Shown in pieces: positions 7,262 through 15,978 of a DNA stretch of 41,454 bases. Source of the DNA: an uncultured Eubacteriales bacterium (GTDB lineage Bacteria > Bacillota > Clostridia > Lachnospirales > Lachnospiraceae); NCBI GenBank assembly GCA_900549105.1, contig URND01000012.1, positions 1 to 41,454 of the forward strand. The letters run 5' to 3'. The notes under the pieces were generated by a model that was not told the DNA's origin, did no database searches, and worked only from the letters and a program-made list of their open reading frames with translations. Within the stretch, counting starts at the first letter, position 1. The number at the start of each line of letters is the position of its first letter. Both the position numbers and the translations under genes were made by a program.

Positions 7262-8230
7262 TTACTTTTTGGCGAAAGCCCCGGCCGGTAATATCCATTT
7301 CTCGCGCGATGGCATGATAACCGGGAGGTCATAATACTCCTGCGAAGAAAGTACCCGGAGCTGTTCATCAATGGCTGCATAAGGTCTCCCGGTTTTACAT
7401 AAATCGAGGAGTGTTTTGTTACGTTTCACAGTACATCCGAGGACCTGTTCAAGGTCGATAAGCTGCTGCATACGCAAAGGTTCTATGCACGCAGCACTGG
7501 CATACTGGTCGGCATTCCCGAATATGCAAAACAGGCAACTGCACCGGGACCAGCCCATGTAGTAGCATGGGTGTACGCGAATGCGGTATTTCTCCAGTAT
7601 TGCCCAAACCTTTTTTTCCGGCCAATCCCGGATGGGCCGGTGGCGGTCTACAAGGCGAGCATTTTTCAGGCTTTCTCTCAGATCGGAGGGGTCCCGTTCC
7701 CATATTGCATATCGGGCACGCTGGGGAGATTCCTCACCCCGTTCCCCGGAGAGTACCAGTGTGCGGCACCCCTTGAACCGGCTTTGATTTACGATTGCGG
7801 CCGTGCAAACGTCGATTTTCAGGTAGGCGCTGCACCATCGGGTTCTGAGGCTGCCTGAGAGCTGCGGGAATTTCATCCGGGTTCCGGGATTACCGCGTTT
7901 CCCACCGCTGCAGGCCACCGTACCATCCGTAAGTTCGAAGCAGGTTGGGGCCGTGCGTGCATTCTTGCGCAAGAGTTCCCGTTGGAATCCGCCTTCTTTC
8001 CATTGCAAATAGAGAGGCACTCCGAAAGCATGGGCAAAACAGCGACAGTAATTGCGGGTTATTTTCCAGTCGAAGAAAGCCACCCCGCAGCCGTCGATGT
8101 CTTGGTGCCAAAGTTCGATTTTGTTAAGCGAAACCCCTTCTTCGAGCAAGTAAAGAAAAACGGCGGAACTGTCTTTTCCGCCGCTGAACTGAACCAAGTA
8201 TTTATCGTATGAGAGAATGTCAGTCTGCAT
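7262..8230 (-). CDS. Phosphoadenosine-phosphosulfate-reductase-like PP-loop protein (IbrA/DndC-related superfamily)
   Basis: The PP-loop ATP-binding motif SGGKDSS is at residues 16-22, after a short beta strand (KYLVQF), as in PAPS reductases and DndC-type enzymes. Other superfamily features are LWHQDIDG, RTRWCSAYLKID and VLSGERGEESPQRA. The C-terminal part has a dense Cys cluster (GWSRCSCLFCIFGNADQ, ~232-250) and further Cys earlier, enough for a metal or Fe-S site. The length, 322 aa, suits the mobile-element subfamily rather than a sulfate-assimilation enzyme, and no sulfur genes are nearby. A ParB-family protein is encoded upstream in the same direction; PAPS-reductase-like and ParB-like proteins also pair as IbrA/IbrB in enterobacterial islands. 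Substrate unknown. Confidence 0.85.
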   Translation of the reverse strand: MQTDILSYDKYLVQFSGGKDSSAVFLYLLEEGVSLNKIELWHQDIDGCGVAFFDWKITRNYCRCFAHAFGVPLYLQWKEGGFQRELLRKNARTAPTCFELTDGTVACSGGKRGNPGTRMKFPQLSGSLRTRWCSAYLKIDVCTAAIVNQSRFKGCRTLVLSGERGEESPQRARYAIWERDPSDLRESLKNARLVDRHRPIRDWPEKKVWAILEKYRIRVHPCYYMGWSRCSCLFCIFGNADQYASAACIEPLRMQQLIDLEQVLGCTVKRNKTLLDLCKTGRPYAAIDEQLRVLSSQEYYDLPVIMPSREKWILPAGAFAKK

Positions 8231-8260
8231 GGTCGATCATGTATTGGGTGTGGAAACAAG

Positions 8261-8279
8261 CCCAACCGGAGAGGTTGGG
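8261..8279 (-). terminator. Weak hairpin between minus-strand genes
   Basis: CCCAACC / GGTTGGG with a 5-nt loop lies between 8230 and 8291. On the minus strand it is followed by CTTGTTTCC, which is only moderately T-rich, so it may be a weak terminator or an mRNA-stabilising hairpin. Confidence 0.4.
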
Positions 8280-8290
8280 TCCGGCTATTA

Positions 8291-8905
8291 TTACTTCAAT
8301 AACCGCACGATCTCGTTGTCAATCAGTTCCAGCATGTCCGGCTTGTCGAAGAATTCAGAAACCGAGCAGATGAGTTTTTGTAGTTGGGAGGCCATATCCC
8401 GGAAAAACTGCTCTCGTTGGGGAGTCCATTCAATGAGGCACATCTGGCTATTAAAAGGTCGTGACATGCGACGTCCGGCTGTGCCATCTTCCTTCATATA
8501 GTAATATTCGACTCTTTGTTCGCTTACTTCCAATAATATGTCGAAATTAAATCCGAACAGATATTGTGCATACATTAAAGTCTCGAACTTTGAACTCACA
8601 CCTTCTTTTTGCCCGCCGTACATGCCCTGTTCGATTCGTTCCCGGATCAGAGCGGAAGATCCAAAGAGAGTATAGAGGATCATCTTGCGTTGGACTTTGA
8701 TTTTCTCATGGTACTGTTCCAGTGCGATGCTCAGGGCTTGGGTAAGTTCTTTCTCACTGGCATAGTCTCGGTTTCTGAACGACGAGAGTGCGATAACTTC
8801 ATCGGGCACACCCCGGTAAAAGAATTTTCGTTCCCGGTTATAATGTATCTCTACCGGATGGATTTCGCCTTTGACCGTAATCATGGTCTTTCCGATTTTT
8901 GTCAT
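8291..8905 (-). CDS. Hypothetical protein (204 aa)
   Basis: No family is recognised. The N-terminal third is beta-rich (MITVKGEIHPVEIHYNRERK), the middle has a helical run (KELTQALSIALEQYHEKIK), and the C-terminus is helical and acidic (FFDKPDMLELIDNEIVRLL). The first ATG (8905) follows an AT-rich leader like those of other genes here; an internal Met at residue 8 is an alternative. It is preceded and followed by minus-strand element genes. Confidence 0.65.
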   Translation of the reverse strand: MTKIGKTMITVKGEIHPVEIHYNRERKFFYRGVPDEVIALSSFRNRDYASEKELTQALSIALEQYHEKIKVQRKMILYTLFGSSALIRERIEQGMYGGQKEGVSSKFETLMYAQYLFGFNFDILLEVSEQRVEYYYMKEDGTAGRRMSRPFNSQMCLIEWTPQREQFFRDMASQLQKLICSVSEFFDKPDMLELIDNEIVRLLK

Positions 8906-8964
8906 ATTGATTTCAGATTTTAATTCAAAATTGAATGTCAGGATCAGTGAATCTGATGGATGAT

Positions 8965-9252
8965 TTACGCCATCACACTGCCGGCAACTCGCTGCAGTTG
9001 CCTTTGTAACCGGTACTTCGCACGGTAGAGAATGGAGGTTTTTTGCCTAAGCTCAGCGATGTACTTCAATCGTATACCATTGGATAGAAAGTGTAGATTT
9101 TCGGCAGCCCTTTTCTGCTTTCCGATCCAATAGGCCAATGACGGCGATGAGCCGTAATCGTATGTTACCAGATGCAGGCTCCGGTAGCATTCGAGTGATC
9201 CCCGGACACGTTGTGCAAATAGCGCTGCACGAGGGTTTGTGTGTTTATTCAT
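8965..9252 (-). CDS. Small basic hypothetical protein (95 aa)
   Basis: Arg/Lys-rich and largely helical protein (e.g. IAELRQKTSILYRAKYRLQ). No recognised family. It lies between the ParB-family gene terminator and the next minus-strand gene. The basic composition would allow nucleic-acid binding, which is only a guess. Confidence 0.55.
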   Translation of the reverse strand: MNKHTNPRAALFAQRVRGSLECYRSLHLVTYDYGSSPSLAYWIGKQKRAAENLHFLSNGIRLKYIAELRQKTSILYRAKYRLQRQLQRVAGSVMA

Positions 9253-9305
9253 TAGGATTGCCCGTGTACGGCGGGTCTGTGTTTCCCGTACATAAAAAAT
9301 AAAAA

Positions 9306-9327
9306 GGGGACGGATTAATCCGTCCCC
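9306..9327 (-). terminator. Intrinsic terminator of the ParB-family gene
   Basis: A perfect 22-bp palindrome (11-bp arms starting GGGGACGGATT) lies 23 bp after the ParB-family stop. On the minus strand it is followed by TTTTTATTTTTTATG. Confidence 0.85.
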
Positions 9328-9349
9328 TTCGATAAGTGTGTGATGTATA

Positions 9350-11458
9350 TCAGGCTGCGAGTTTGGTTTTCTTGGGAGAAATACGCAACGTCTTGGCCTT
9401 CGGTTTCGCCTTGGATTTTGCCTTGGACTTCTGGCCTTTGCCCGTCTTCATGGCAGCGTCCTCAAAGGGGATGAACTCATAGGGGTCATCCGGATACTCT
9501 CCTTCGGGCTCATCCTCGGTCTGGGGTTCCTCAATGTCCGGTTCGGGGAAGTCGCCCTCCGGTTGTTCTTCGATCGGATACTCCGGGATTTCGGCATCCG
9601 GCAGGGCATGGAAAACCACGTTTTCGTCGAGGATTTCGCCGGTCAGAATGTTAAGAATAGTGCCGTCCGGCATTTTCCAGAGGGCCCCGGCTTCGAACAT
9701 CGATTGAATGCGCATGTTCTCGGCTTGTTTCTCGATAGCGTCGATGCGCTTAACCAGGTTGACATGGCGTTTTTCGAAAATGCCTTTGTACCGGTCAATG
9801 ATAGGATTGGCCTGATCCGGGAAGTGCAGGGTGGAAAATTCGGTGATGATCGCGCTGTTCGCCGAATCGGGTTTGCAGTTGTACTCGTACATGTCGTCGC
9901 AGTAAGACATGATCGTCATACGCATGAGCATCGTTTTCTGTTCGTCTGTGAGGTTTGCGGCATATTTCATCCGTTCGGTTGTCTTGGACGAATAGTCGGT
10001 TTTCAGACCCAGTATTTCCCGGTGCTTATCTGAAATTTTGCTCAGGAGAATGTAATGGAAAAATTGCTGTTCCCGGGGTGTAATTTCCGTCTTGGGGAAA
10101 TCCTTCTTTTCGCAGTGGAGGACCTTTTTGAGTTCTTTGGTGATGTGCGTGATGCAAATCTCGTGGTTTCGTTCATCTTTCTGCTTGAGGTCCTTTGCAG
10201 GTACCACGGGTACGGTGGTAACGGTTACACCGTTTTGTGTCGTTGTCTCTGCGCGGACTTTCTCATAGTAGATTTTAACATCCGTATCTTCGATAACGGC
10301 ATATTTGAGAACCTTTCCTTCCGTGACGCTGTATTCCAGCTCGGTACATCTTTCCTTGAACCTCTCCAGATCTTTCTCGTACTCTTCCAACGCACACTGG
10401 TAGTCATCGGCATCCCCTGATTCCTCGGCATCCGGCTTTTGCGGCATTCGCGGGCCGTTGTCGTAATTGTAAACCGACTTTTCAAGGTCCGAAATATCGT
10501 GTCCCATCTCCGTCAGTTGGTCTACGACGGCTTTGTTGCTGGTAGTGGTTTTCATCAGATGCACGCGCGGATCGTTGGTAATCAGATCTACACTCCGCTT
10601 TACCATATACGCTTCATTCTTTGCCTGCAGGCAGGATGTTTTCTGGCATCCGCCGCAGTCTGAGCAGAAGGAGAAAAGCACCTTCTGCTGAAGGGTATTA
10701 AACTCGCAGGTGTTGCATTCTGTCTTGTCGAAGCTGTAATTGTCGAGTTGGGTCATATATCTTGAATACAACCGTTCCGAGAATTCTTTGGCTGAGATGC
10801 CGCGCCAACTGAAATAACCGTTTTCCTTGAAATGATCCTTGCAAACGGTCTGCTGAATATCCTTGCTGTAGTTCGCAAATTCCTTTGCGATTTCGAGGGA
10901 TATTTCTTTGTTGTTGAGCAGCTCGACAACCTCCGGGATCAGCTTCATAAGGTTAATGCGTGTTCGCACGTAACCTTCGCTTTTGCCCAGATCGGCGCAA
11001 AGCCGCTTCACAGTCATGTCGGGTTCGTCCAGCAGGCGCACAAAGGCATCACCCTCTTCAATGGGGGTGAGGTTTTCGCGCTGCAGATTTTCGATGAAAG
11101 CTCGAATCTTCGCTTCACTGTCGGACAAATCTTCACACTTTGCCCGAATGGTCGTCAGTCCTGCCTTCTTTGAGGCACGAAGACGGCGTTCTCCGAAGAT
11201 AAGCTCGTAACGCCCGTTCTTGGGGCGGACCAGAATCTCCGATTGCAATCCGTACTTTTGGATGCTGTCGGAAAGTTCCTGAATCCCTTCATCGGAGAAG
11301 ATCGTTCGGGGATTGAGCGGCGACGGGTCGATCAGAGAGATGTCGAGATTCATCGAAATGGCCTGAAAAGGCGCGATTGCGGTAGTTGCTACAAGGGCTA
11401 CTTCCGGTGCGATGGTTTCTGCTGCGGCTGCGATTGCCGGATTGATTTTCTTAGACAT
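9350..11458 (-). CDS. Large ParB/Spo0J-family protein with Cys cluster and Lys/Ala tail
   Basis: From ATG 11458 the protein has 702 aa. The N-terminal ParB domain (~30-125) shows ISLIDPSPLNPR, the conserved GERRLRASKKAG box and IENLQRENLTPIEEG. A helix-turn-helix follows (~135-180: TVKRLCADLGKSEGYVRTRINLMKLIP). At ~250-280 is a Cys-rich block, CNTCEF...CSDCGGCQKTSC, which probably binds metal. The C-terminal part is unlike ParB: charged helices, an acidic Pro/Glu stretch (EEQPEGDFPEPDIEEP) and a basic KSKAKSKAKPKAK tail. Chromosomal ParB is about 300 aa, so this is an element-specific form. No parA is visible, so a role in DNA modification or regulation with the PAPS-reductase-like protein is as likely as partition. 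Confidence 0.9.
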   Translation of the reverse strand: MSKKINPAIAAAAETIAPEVALVATTAIAPFQAISMNLDISLIDPSPLNPRTIFSDEGIQELSDSIQKYGLQSEILVRPKNGRYELIFGERRLRASKKAGLTTIRAKCEDLSDSEAKIRAFIENLQRENLTPIEEGDAFVRLLDEPDMTVKRLCADLGKSEGYVRTRINLMKLIPEVVELLNNKEISLEIAKEFANYSKDIQQTVCKDHFKENGYFSWRGISAKEFSERLYSRYMTQLDNYSFDKTECNTCEFNTLQQKVLFSFCSDCGGCQKTSCLQAKNEAYMVKRSVDLITNDPRVHLMKTTTSNKAVVDQLTEMGHDISDLEKSVYNYDNGPRMPQKPDAEESGDADDYQCALEEYEKDLERFKERCTELEYSVTEGKVLKYAVIEDTDVKIYYEKVRAETTTQNGVTVTTVPVVPAKDLKQKDERNHEICITHITKELKKVLHCEKKDFPKTEITPREQQFFHYILLSKISDKHREILGLKTDYSSKTTERMKYAANLTDEQKTMLMRMTIMSYCDDMYEYNCKPDSANSAIITEFSTLHFPDQANPIIDRYKGIFEKRHVNLVKRIDAIEKQAENMRIQSMFEAGALWKMPDGTILNILTGEILDENVVFHALPDAEIPEYPIEEQPEGDFPEPDIEEPQTEDEPEGEYPDDPYEFIPFEDAAMKTGKGQKSKAKSKAKPKAKTLRISPKKTKLAA

Positions 11459-11509
11459 AATGATTGGAATTAAAAGGTAAATGTTGAAATGCTTTACTGG
11501 AAAAAAGAA

Positions 11510-11530
11510 CCGGGAGCGCATGGCTCCCGG
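11510..11530 (-). terminator. Intrinsic terminator upstream of the ParB-family gene
   Basis: CCGGGAGC / GCTCCCGG stem with a 5-nt loop, followed on the minus strand by TTCTTTTTT. It ends transcription from the upstream minus-strand gene at 11665-12225, so the ParB-family gene likely has its own promoter or depends on readthrough. Confidence 0.8.
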
Positions 11531-11664
11531 CAAAATGAAAGATTATACCGGAGGCTTGATTCAAACTCTGCGGCAGGTTTACAACGGTGGGTTTTATCAT
11601 AGGCTCGTTGTACAGTTTTACGTGTGTCTCACGTTCAAAAAGGTGGATTTAAGTTTTATGTGTG

Positions 11665-12225
11665 TCAAACACAATAGTGATATATATCTATGCGCGTTTC
11701 CAAGGGCAAGCTGCGCCAGCAGGCATCAATACATTGGATGGTTTCTTCTTCTTTGTCCCGGAAGCACCATTCGGGGTTAAAGTCATCATCGAAGGTTTTG
11801 GCAATGCCTTTTTTCTGGCCGGGAAGAAGGTTTTTCCACCACTCGTACATTTGTTCCAATAGCTCCGTATCGTCACATAAGTCGGGAATTCGGGACGCCG
11901 CAATATGCTCGGCTTCTTTCCCGCGAGGCGCTTCATAGAATTGCTGCGTGCAGATTTCAATCTGGTTCGTACAGACACGCACGGCAAAATCTGTCACTAC
12001 TGCTTGAAACATTTTCTTTGTGAGCTTTTGTCGCTCGTGGAACAAGGTTATTGCGTCGGTACGATCGATACGGTGTAGTCGGAGTTTCTGCGGTGTAAGT
12101 TTGTTTTGAAGGGCTCCGGTGATAACACGGAGGCGTTCAATCAGGTCGGCATGAGCCGTTTTATCCAAATAACGGTCGAAGAGTTCCTGCTTATCACCGG
12201 GCAGATATAAAGGTTCTTTTACCAT
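11665..12225 (-). CDS. Hypothetical protein (186 aa)
   Basis: No family is recognised. The protein is mostly helical and charged, with LFDRYLDKTAHADLIERLRVI near the start and a C-terminal segment rich in Trp and Cys (WWKNLLPGQKKGIA, CIDACWRSLP). It ends ahead of a strong terminator and sits between the small HTH genes and the ParB-family gene. Coding is supported by normal composition and by fit to the minus-strand gene series. Confidence 0.62.
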   Translation of the reverse strand: MVKEPLYLPGDKQELFDRYLDKTAHADLIERLRVITGALQNKLTPQKLRLHRIDRTDAITLFHERQKLTKKMFQAVVTDFAVRVCTNQIEICTQQFYEAPRGKEAEHIAASRIPDLCDDTELLEQMYEWWKNLLPGQKKGIAKTFDDDFNPEWCFRDKEEETIQCIDACWRSLPLETRIDIYHYCV

Positions 12226-12246
12226 AAGTCATTTTCGCTTAGAGAA

Positions 12247-12546
12247 TTAATTATTGATAAAGAGCTTATTAATCCGGGAATAAGTCATTATCGTCAGATG
12301 TTTGAATGCAAAGCACTCCTTTGAACAGTATGATAATCGTTGCTGCAGCCAGAAATAGGACCCCGAAAATCCCCATTTAAAATAATTATAGGGGTTCTGA
12401 TGTCCTTTTCGGGAGCATAACTGTAGTAATTGTCGTTGAACCTCCGAGGGGCTGGCAGAGAGTATCAGTATGTTGAAAATTTCAGTATATATCCCAGGAA
12501 TATAGTCGTCTGTGACATATAGTGGGCCTCCGAATCGTGCTAACAT
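12247..12546 (-). CDS. Small hypothetical protein (99 aa)
   Basis: Starts 21 bp upstream of the 186-aa gene in the same direction. Aromatic-rich middle (YNYFKWGFSGSYFWLQQ) and two Cys near CSKECF. No family recognised. Its place in a compact series and an AT-rich leader support it, but it could be spurious. Confidence 0.45.
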   Translation of the reverse strand: MLARFGGPLYVTDDYIPGIYTEIFNILILSASPSEVQRQLLQLCSRKGHQNPYNYFKWGFSGSYFWLQQRLSYCSKECFAFKHLTIMTYSRINKLFINN

Positions 12547-12601
12547 ATTTATGTGGTTTTTTAAGCATTATTTTTAAATTAGGATAAGAATATAAAAAAG
12601 C

Positions 12602-12633
12602 GGGACAGACGGCTTTCACAAGCGGTCTGTCCC
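12602..12633 (-). terminator. Intrinsic terminator
   Basis: GGGACAGAC / GTCTGTCCC stem, followed on the minus strand by GCTTTTTTATA. It lies 37 bp after the stop of the 117-aa gene at 12671-13024. Confidence 0.8.
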
Positions 12634-12670
12634 TTCGAAAGGTGAGTTTAAAAAGAAAAAGCAGAGGGAA

Positions 12671-13024
12671 TTATTTGGATTCCCGGGGTGTTTGAGCAGA
12701 ATAGGTGGTTACGTGTCTCAAACTTGAAATCATCCGTTTCCGGTGTAGGTTCGCAGCAAGCATGGCAAGGTCGAAGATGCTGTATAGCTTGCATGTCCCG
12801 CAGTTTACAGCCCGTATCAGGCAGCGGTTGCGGGCGTCATTTATCTGGCGGGGAGATAATTTTATGATGCCACCCGCTTCGTTTGCAGTAAGGGTCGTGT
12901 CGAGTTTATTTCTCTGGCAAATGTAGCTGAGCAGGATAATAGAATAGCTGAGTTGGAACTGTGTGGATAAGAGTTCCCGAAGCGTTTCTTCTTCGATGAG
13001 TTTATACTTTGGTTCTTTGGGCAT
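12671..13024 (-). CDS. Small helical, probably DNA-binding protein (117 aa)
   Basis: The protein is helix-rich, with a possible helix-turn-helix around TANEAGGIIKLSPRQINDARNRC (residues ~48-70), followed by a basic C-terminus. It starts 11 bp after the stop of an excisionase-like gene and ends at a terminator, so the two are probably co-transcribed. The HTH assignment is by eye. Confidence 0.6.
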   Translation of the reverse strand: MPKEPKYKLIEEETLRELLSTQFQLSYSIILLSYICQRNKLDTTLTANEAGGIIKLSPRQINDARNRCLIRAVNCGTCKLYSIFDLAMLAANLHRKRMISSLRHVTTYSAQTPRESK

Positions 13025-13035
13025 AACTTATATGA

Positions 13036-13332
13036 TTAGCGATTCTTATTTTTTTCTATCTTGCGAATATATTCCTGCACGTCGTAGTTACGCCAGAAAC
13101 GCCGTCTGCCGATTTTGAAGCCCGGTAATTCATTCGAATTTGCCAGTCGGCGCAAATGCCTGAGACTGATATGCAATATCTGACATACATCCTGATAATC
13201 GAGTATAATATCATCGGAGTTTCGTTTATGTGCGCCAAACATTTCCCGAAATTCAGCCGAAATCTTATCCAGCTTGTCTATCATCAGAACGCATAAGGTT
13301 CTGATCTCTTTGAACTGTTGTTCCGAATCCAT
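13036..13332 (-). CDS. Helix-turn-helix (excisionase/MerR-like) protein
   Basis: From ATG 13332 the protein has 98 aa. The C-terminal half carries the HTH_17-type pattern of Bacteroidetes excisionase-like proteins: LDYQDVCQILHISLRHLRRL, then NELPGFKIGRRRFWR with the basic wing. The N-terminal half is a helix, possibly for oligomerisation. An upstream frame extends to 13377 but begins in a likely promoter region, so the shorter start is used. Its position downstream of an integrase and a second HTH protein suggests a role in excision or control of the element. Confidence 0.78.
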   Translation of the reverse strand: MDSEQQFKEIRTLCVLMIDKLDKISAEFREMFGAHKRNSDDIILDYQDVCQILHISLRHLRRLANSNELPGFKIGRRRFWRNYDVQEYIRKIEKNKNR

Positions 13333-13442
13333 TGTTTCACCGCTTGTTGGTTGTCGTTTTGTACGGCAAAGATGCACAATGTGTTTTGGGCTTTCTTTTA
13401 ACTTAAGCTTTAACTTAAATCAGATTTCTAAGACAACAATAA

Positions 13443-13470
13443 ACCTCACCACCTGATTCGATGGTGAGGT
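13443..13470 (-). terminator. Hairpin after the second excisionase-like gene
   Basis: ACCTCACCA / TGGTGAGGT stem with a 10-nt loop, 19 bp after the stop at 13489, followed on the minus strand by TTATTGTTG. Confidence 0.6.
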
Positions 13471-13488
13471 CTCTGCCGTATTCATCAT

Positions 13489-13782
13489 TTATCGGCGTCG
13501 AGTGCCTTTGTATAGCGCCTGCTCTGCGGTTTCCCGTATTTCCCGGGCTGTAGTAACTTTTCCGGAATTGATGTACTCAAGCAGTTCATCTTCGTAGAAA
13601 TAAACCTTTCGGCCCTGTCTGCAACTGGGAATTTCACCTAAGCGGGACAGTGTATATACGGTAGGTTTGGCTTTACCGAGAATCTTGCAGGCTTCATCGA
13701 TAAGAATTGGCCGGCGCGTGGGTTTCGGAGGCTGTAATACCGCGACCATTTCCCGGAGTTCTTTCAGTTCTTGCGCTATCAT
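13489..13782 (-). CDS. Helix-turn-helix excisionase-family protein (97 aa)
   Basis: The HTH_17-type domain covers residues ~25-70: ILIDEACKILGKAKPTVYTL, then GEIPSCRQGRKVYFYEDEL with the typical wing, followed by a short helix (LLEYINSG). An N-terminal helix precedes it. Such proteins assist recombinases as directionality factors or act as regulators. It lies 83 bp downstream of the integrase gene on the same strand and ahead of a second, related HTH gene. Together they form an integrase/excisionase cluster. Confidence 0.82.
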   Translation of the reverse strand: MIAQELKELREMVAVLQPPKPTRRPILIDEACKILGKAKPTVYTLSRLGEIPSCRQGRKVYFYEDELLEYINSGKVTTAREIRETAEQALYKGTRRR

Positions 13783-13865
13783 TCATACTGCCTGCGGCAG
13801 GTCGTTGAATGTCAAATTAGTGGATTCGTCCATTTCTAAACATTTTATTGGTTAGTACTATTTCT

Positions 13866-14993
13866 TCATGCTGCATCCGGATCGTGATCTTTATGGATTT
13901 GAATGCGGCCGATGGTTTTACTCTTGGTTTCTTCAAGCAGGTCGAGGTAGATTTCTGTCGTTGTAACATGCTTATGCGAGAGCATTTTACTTACGGTGTA
14001 AATATCGGTCCCGCTTGCCAACTGAAGCACGGCGTAGGTGTGCCGGAAACTATGGAAAGTGATATGTTTTGTAATTCCAGCTTCGGAGATCCACCGGCGC
14101 AGAGGAGCATTGAGCATGTTGCGGTTAAGTCCGATGAAAACTACGCCGTCACTACGCTCTCCGCATAGCTCCAAGGCATCCGGACTTAGCGGCAGAGATA
14201 TTTCCGCTTGTGTTTTCTTTGTCCGTGTACGGATATTATACCCCGTGCCTTCGAGATTCGGAACGATATTGCTCCATTCGAGGCGCTGCACGTCGCTATA
14301 TCGCAATCCAGTTAGGCATGAGAAAAGCGACGCTTTTTTGAGTACGGGAATTTCACAAGGAGCCTTCGACAGATTGAGCAATTCCTGCTGGGTGAGAAAT
14401 TCAATTTTGTTGGGCTTTACATCGATACGGTCCAGATACAAATTGATATTTTCCTGCAGCAGTTTGTCGCGTAATGCGATGGCAAGCAAACCCCGGAATT
14501 TGCGGTAGTAACCCGAAGCCGTATTGACGGAAAGTGCTTTGGCGGAAGTATCAAAGCGGGGAGCTTTCAGAAGATATTCCCGGAATTTCACGCATAAATC
14601 GACATTGATCTGGGCAAAAGTACATTTACCGCCCACGAATGTCTTGAAGTGTTTGTAGCAACTTGCCCAACTACAATTCCGCATGAGGGTTTCTTTGCGG
14701 AAATATTCAAGAAAATCCGTATTCAGGCGTTGTTTATCCAGAAAACCAAACTCTTCATTGATGACAGCTTGGACGCGGAGACAGCGTATAGCTTCCGCTT
14801 GTGCAAGCGTGGATTCATTATGCCGTTTCTGAATCTGGTTTTTCGGCTTATCATACAGGTACATGCCCAATGTTTCCTGCCGCATCATTTTCATCGTTTC
14901 GGGAATGCGGACTGCCGGGTAATAATCAAGATAGAGCGTGCGTCGATCTCCGGAAATCGGACGGCTGCGAACTGTAACTTTTACTCTTCTCAT
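13866..14993 (-). CDS. Tyrosine recombinase (phage integrase family)
   Basis: The 375-aa integrase has an N-terminal arm-binding-like domain, a SAM-like core-binding domain (~100-200) and a complete catalytic domain. The Arg is in TGLRYSD (~229), a Lys is in the TRTKKTQAE beta-hairpin, the HxxR motif is in HSFRHTYAV (~317), the second His is in MLSHKHV (~340), and the nucleophile Tyr is in TEIYLDL. All expected catalytic residues are present, so it should be active. The excisionase-like genes follow downstream. It most likely mobilises the 5.8-17 kb module; its att sites are not evident in the window. Confidence 0.93.
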   Translation of the reverse strand: MRRVKVTVRSRPISGDRRTLYLDYYPAVRIPETMKMMRQETLGMYLYDKPKNQIQKRHNESTLAQAEAIRCLRVQAVINEEFGFLDKQRLNTDFLEYFRKETLMRNCSWASCYKHFKTFVGGKCTFAQINVDLCVKFREYLLKAPRFDTSAKALSVNTASGYYRKFRGLLAIALRDKLLQENINLYLDRIDVKPNKIEFLTQQELLNLSKAPCEIPVLKKASLFSCLTGLRYSDVQRLEWSNIVPNLEGTGYNIRTRTKKTQAEISLPLSPDALELCGERSDGVVFIGLNRNMLNAPLRRWISEAGITKHITFHSFRHTYAVLQLASGTDIYTVSKMLSHKHVTTTEIYLDLLEETKSKTIGRIQIHKDHDPDAA

Positions 14994-15071
14994 GTTATAT
15001 TTTTTTGGGATTGCAAGTTATTTATTACTAACCATACAATCAATTATTTGTGTTTTGTAATGCGGTAATTG

Positions 15072-15932
15072 TCAGGCGATTTCAAGTCTCTTGGATTTTT
15101 TCACAAACTCATCTTCCTGAAAAATAATCGATTTCTGAAACCATGTATATTTAACACCTAAAATGTCAAGTCTCTTTCGGACTCCTGTAAGAGAAAGATT
15201 GTATCTCAGTGAAGCCTCTTTTATGGTTATATACCCGGATGGCATCGTTTTATCGGGATAAGGTTCTAATACGGCATCAAAGGCTTTGCTTGAATACAAT
15301 GTATGCCGGTGGACTTTCTTTTTAACTATATGAAATTTACTGGCATAAGCGTAGACAATATTGATTGATGATAAATCGTATCTTTCGCATACTTGCTGTG
15401 GCGTTAGCCACAGCGGAGTTGATTCCTTGAGTTTTGCTTTTGCCGTTGCCTTTTCGAATTTTGCAATTACTTCCCTGCGCAACGGCTGTTTACCTTTCGG
15501 CAACGTGATTTGCGGAATCTTCGGATTGTTGTGATTGAAATGATTCACTATTTCACTCCATTTTACATAGGATAAACGTGAGGTGTAACGAATTTCCCTG
15601 ATTTGATTCGCATGGATTAAGTTGTACACCGTTTGTTTGCATACACACATACGTCTCGCCGCTTCTTTGATGGAAATGAGGTCCACTGGAGTAGTGATTT
15701 CTCCAGAAGCAGGTAGAGGATTCGGTTTTGCCGGATTTCGAGGTTTGTAGGTTTTTTTATACAGCTCGGCCCTTTTTAGATTCATAATTTGGGCATGATG
15801 GAGATAATAGTCCCGGTTATAACATTTTCTTGAACAAAAGCGAGTTGTACTGTTATGGGCTTCGAAGGGATTGCCGCAATACCCACATATTCGTGTAATA
15901 CTCAATATCCGGCCTTTGCTTTTCTTTTGCAT
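15072..15932 (-). CDS. DNA-binding protein: zinc-finger N-terminus plus three HTH units
   Basis: This 286-aa protein starts with a four-Cys finger (CGYCGNPF...FCSRKC, ~16-36). Three segments look like HTH_17/MerR-type units: ISIKEAARRMCVCKQTVYNL (~86), LTPQQVCERYDLSSINIVYA (~174) and ITIKEASLRYNLSLTGVRKR (~232). Each is followed by a wing-like basic part. Three HTH units in one chain suggest binding to repeated DNA sites, and the 10-bp repeat arrays at 17.2-17.35 kb are a conceivable target; that link is speculative. It is encoded upstream of the integrase on the same strand. Confidence 0.75.
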   Translation of the reverse strand: MQKKSKGRILSITRICGYCGNPFEAHNSTTRFCSRKCYNRDYYLHHAQIMNLKRAELYKKTYKPRNPAKPNPLPASGEITTPVDLISIKEAARRMCVCKQTVYNLIHANQIREIRYTSRLSYVKWSEIVNHFNHNNPKIPQITLPKGKQPLRREVIAKFEKATAKAKLKESTPLWLTPQQVCERYDLSSINIVYAYASKFHIVKKKVHRHTLYSSKAFDAVLEPYPDKTMPSGYITIKEASLRYNLSLTGVRKRLDILGVKYTWFQKSIIFQEDEFVKKSKRLEIA

Positions 15933-15978
15933 AGGCTTTAATTTTTAAGATTTCTACAGCGTATTATGGCTGAAATTA

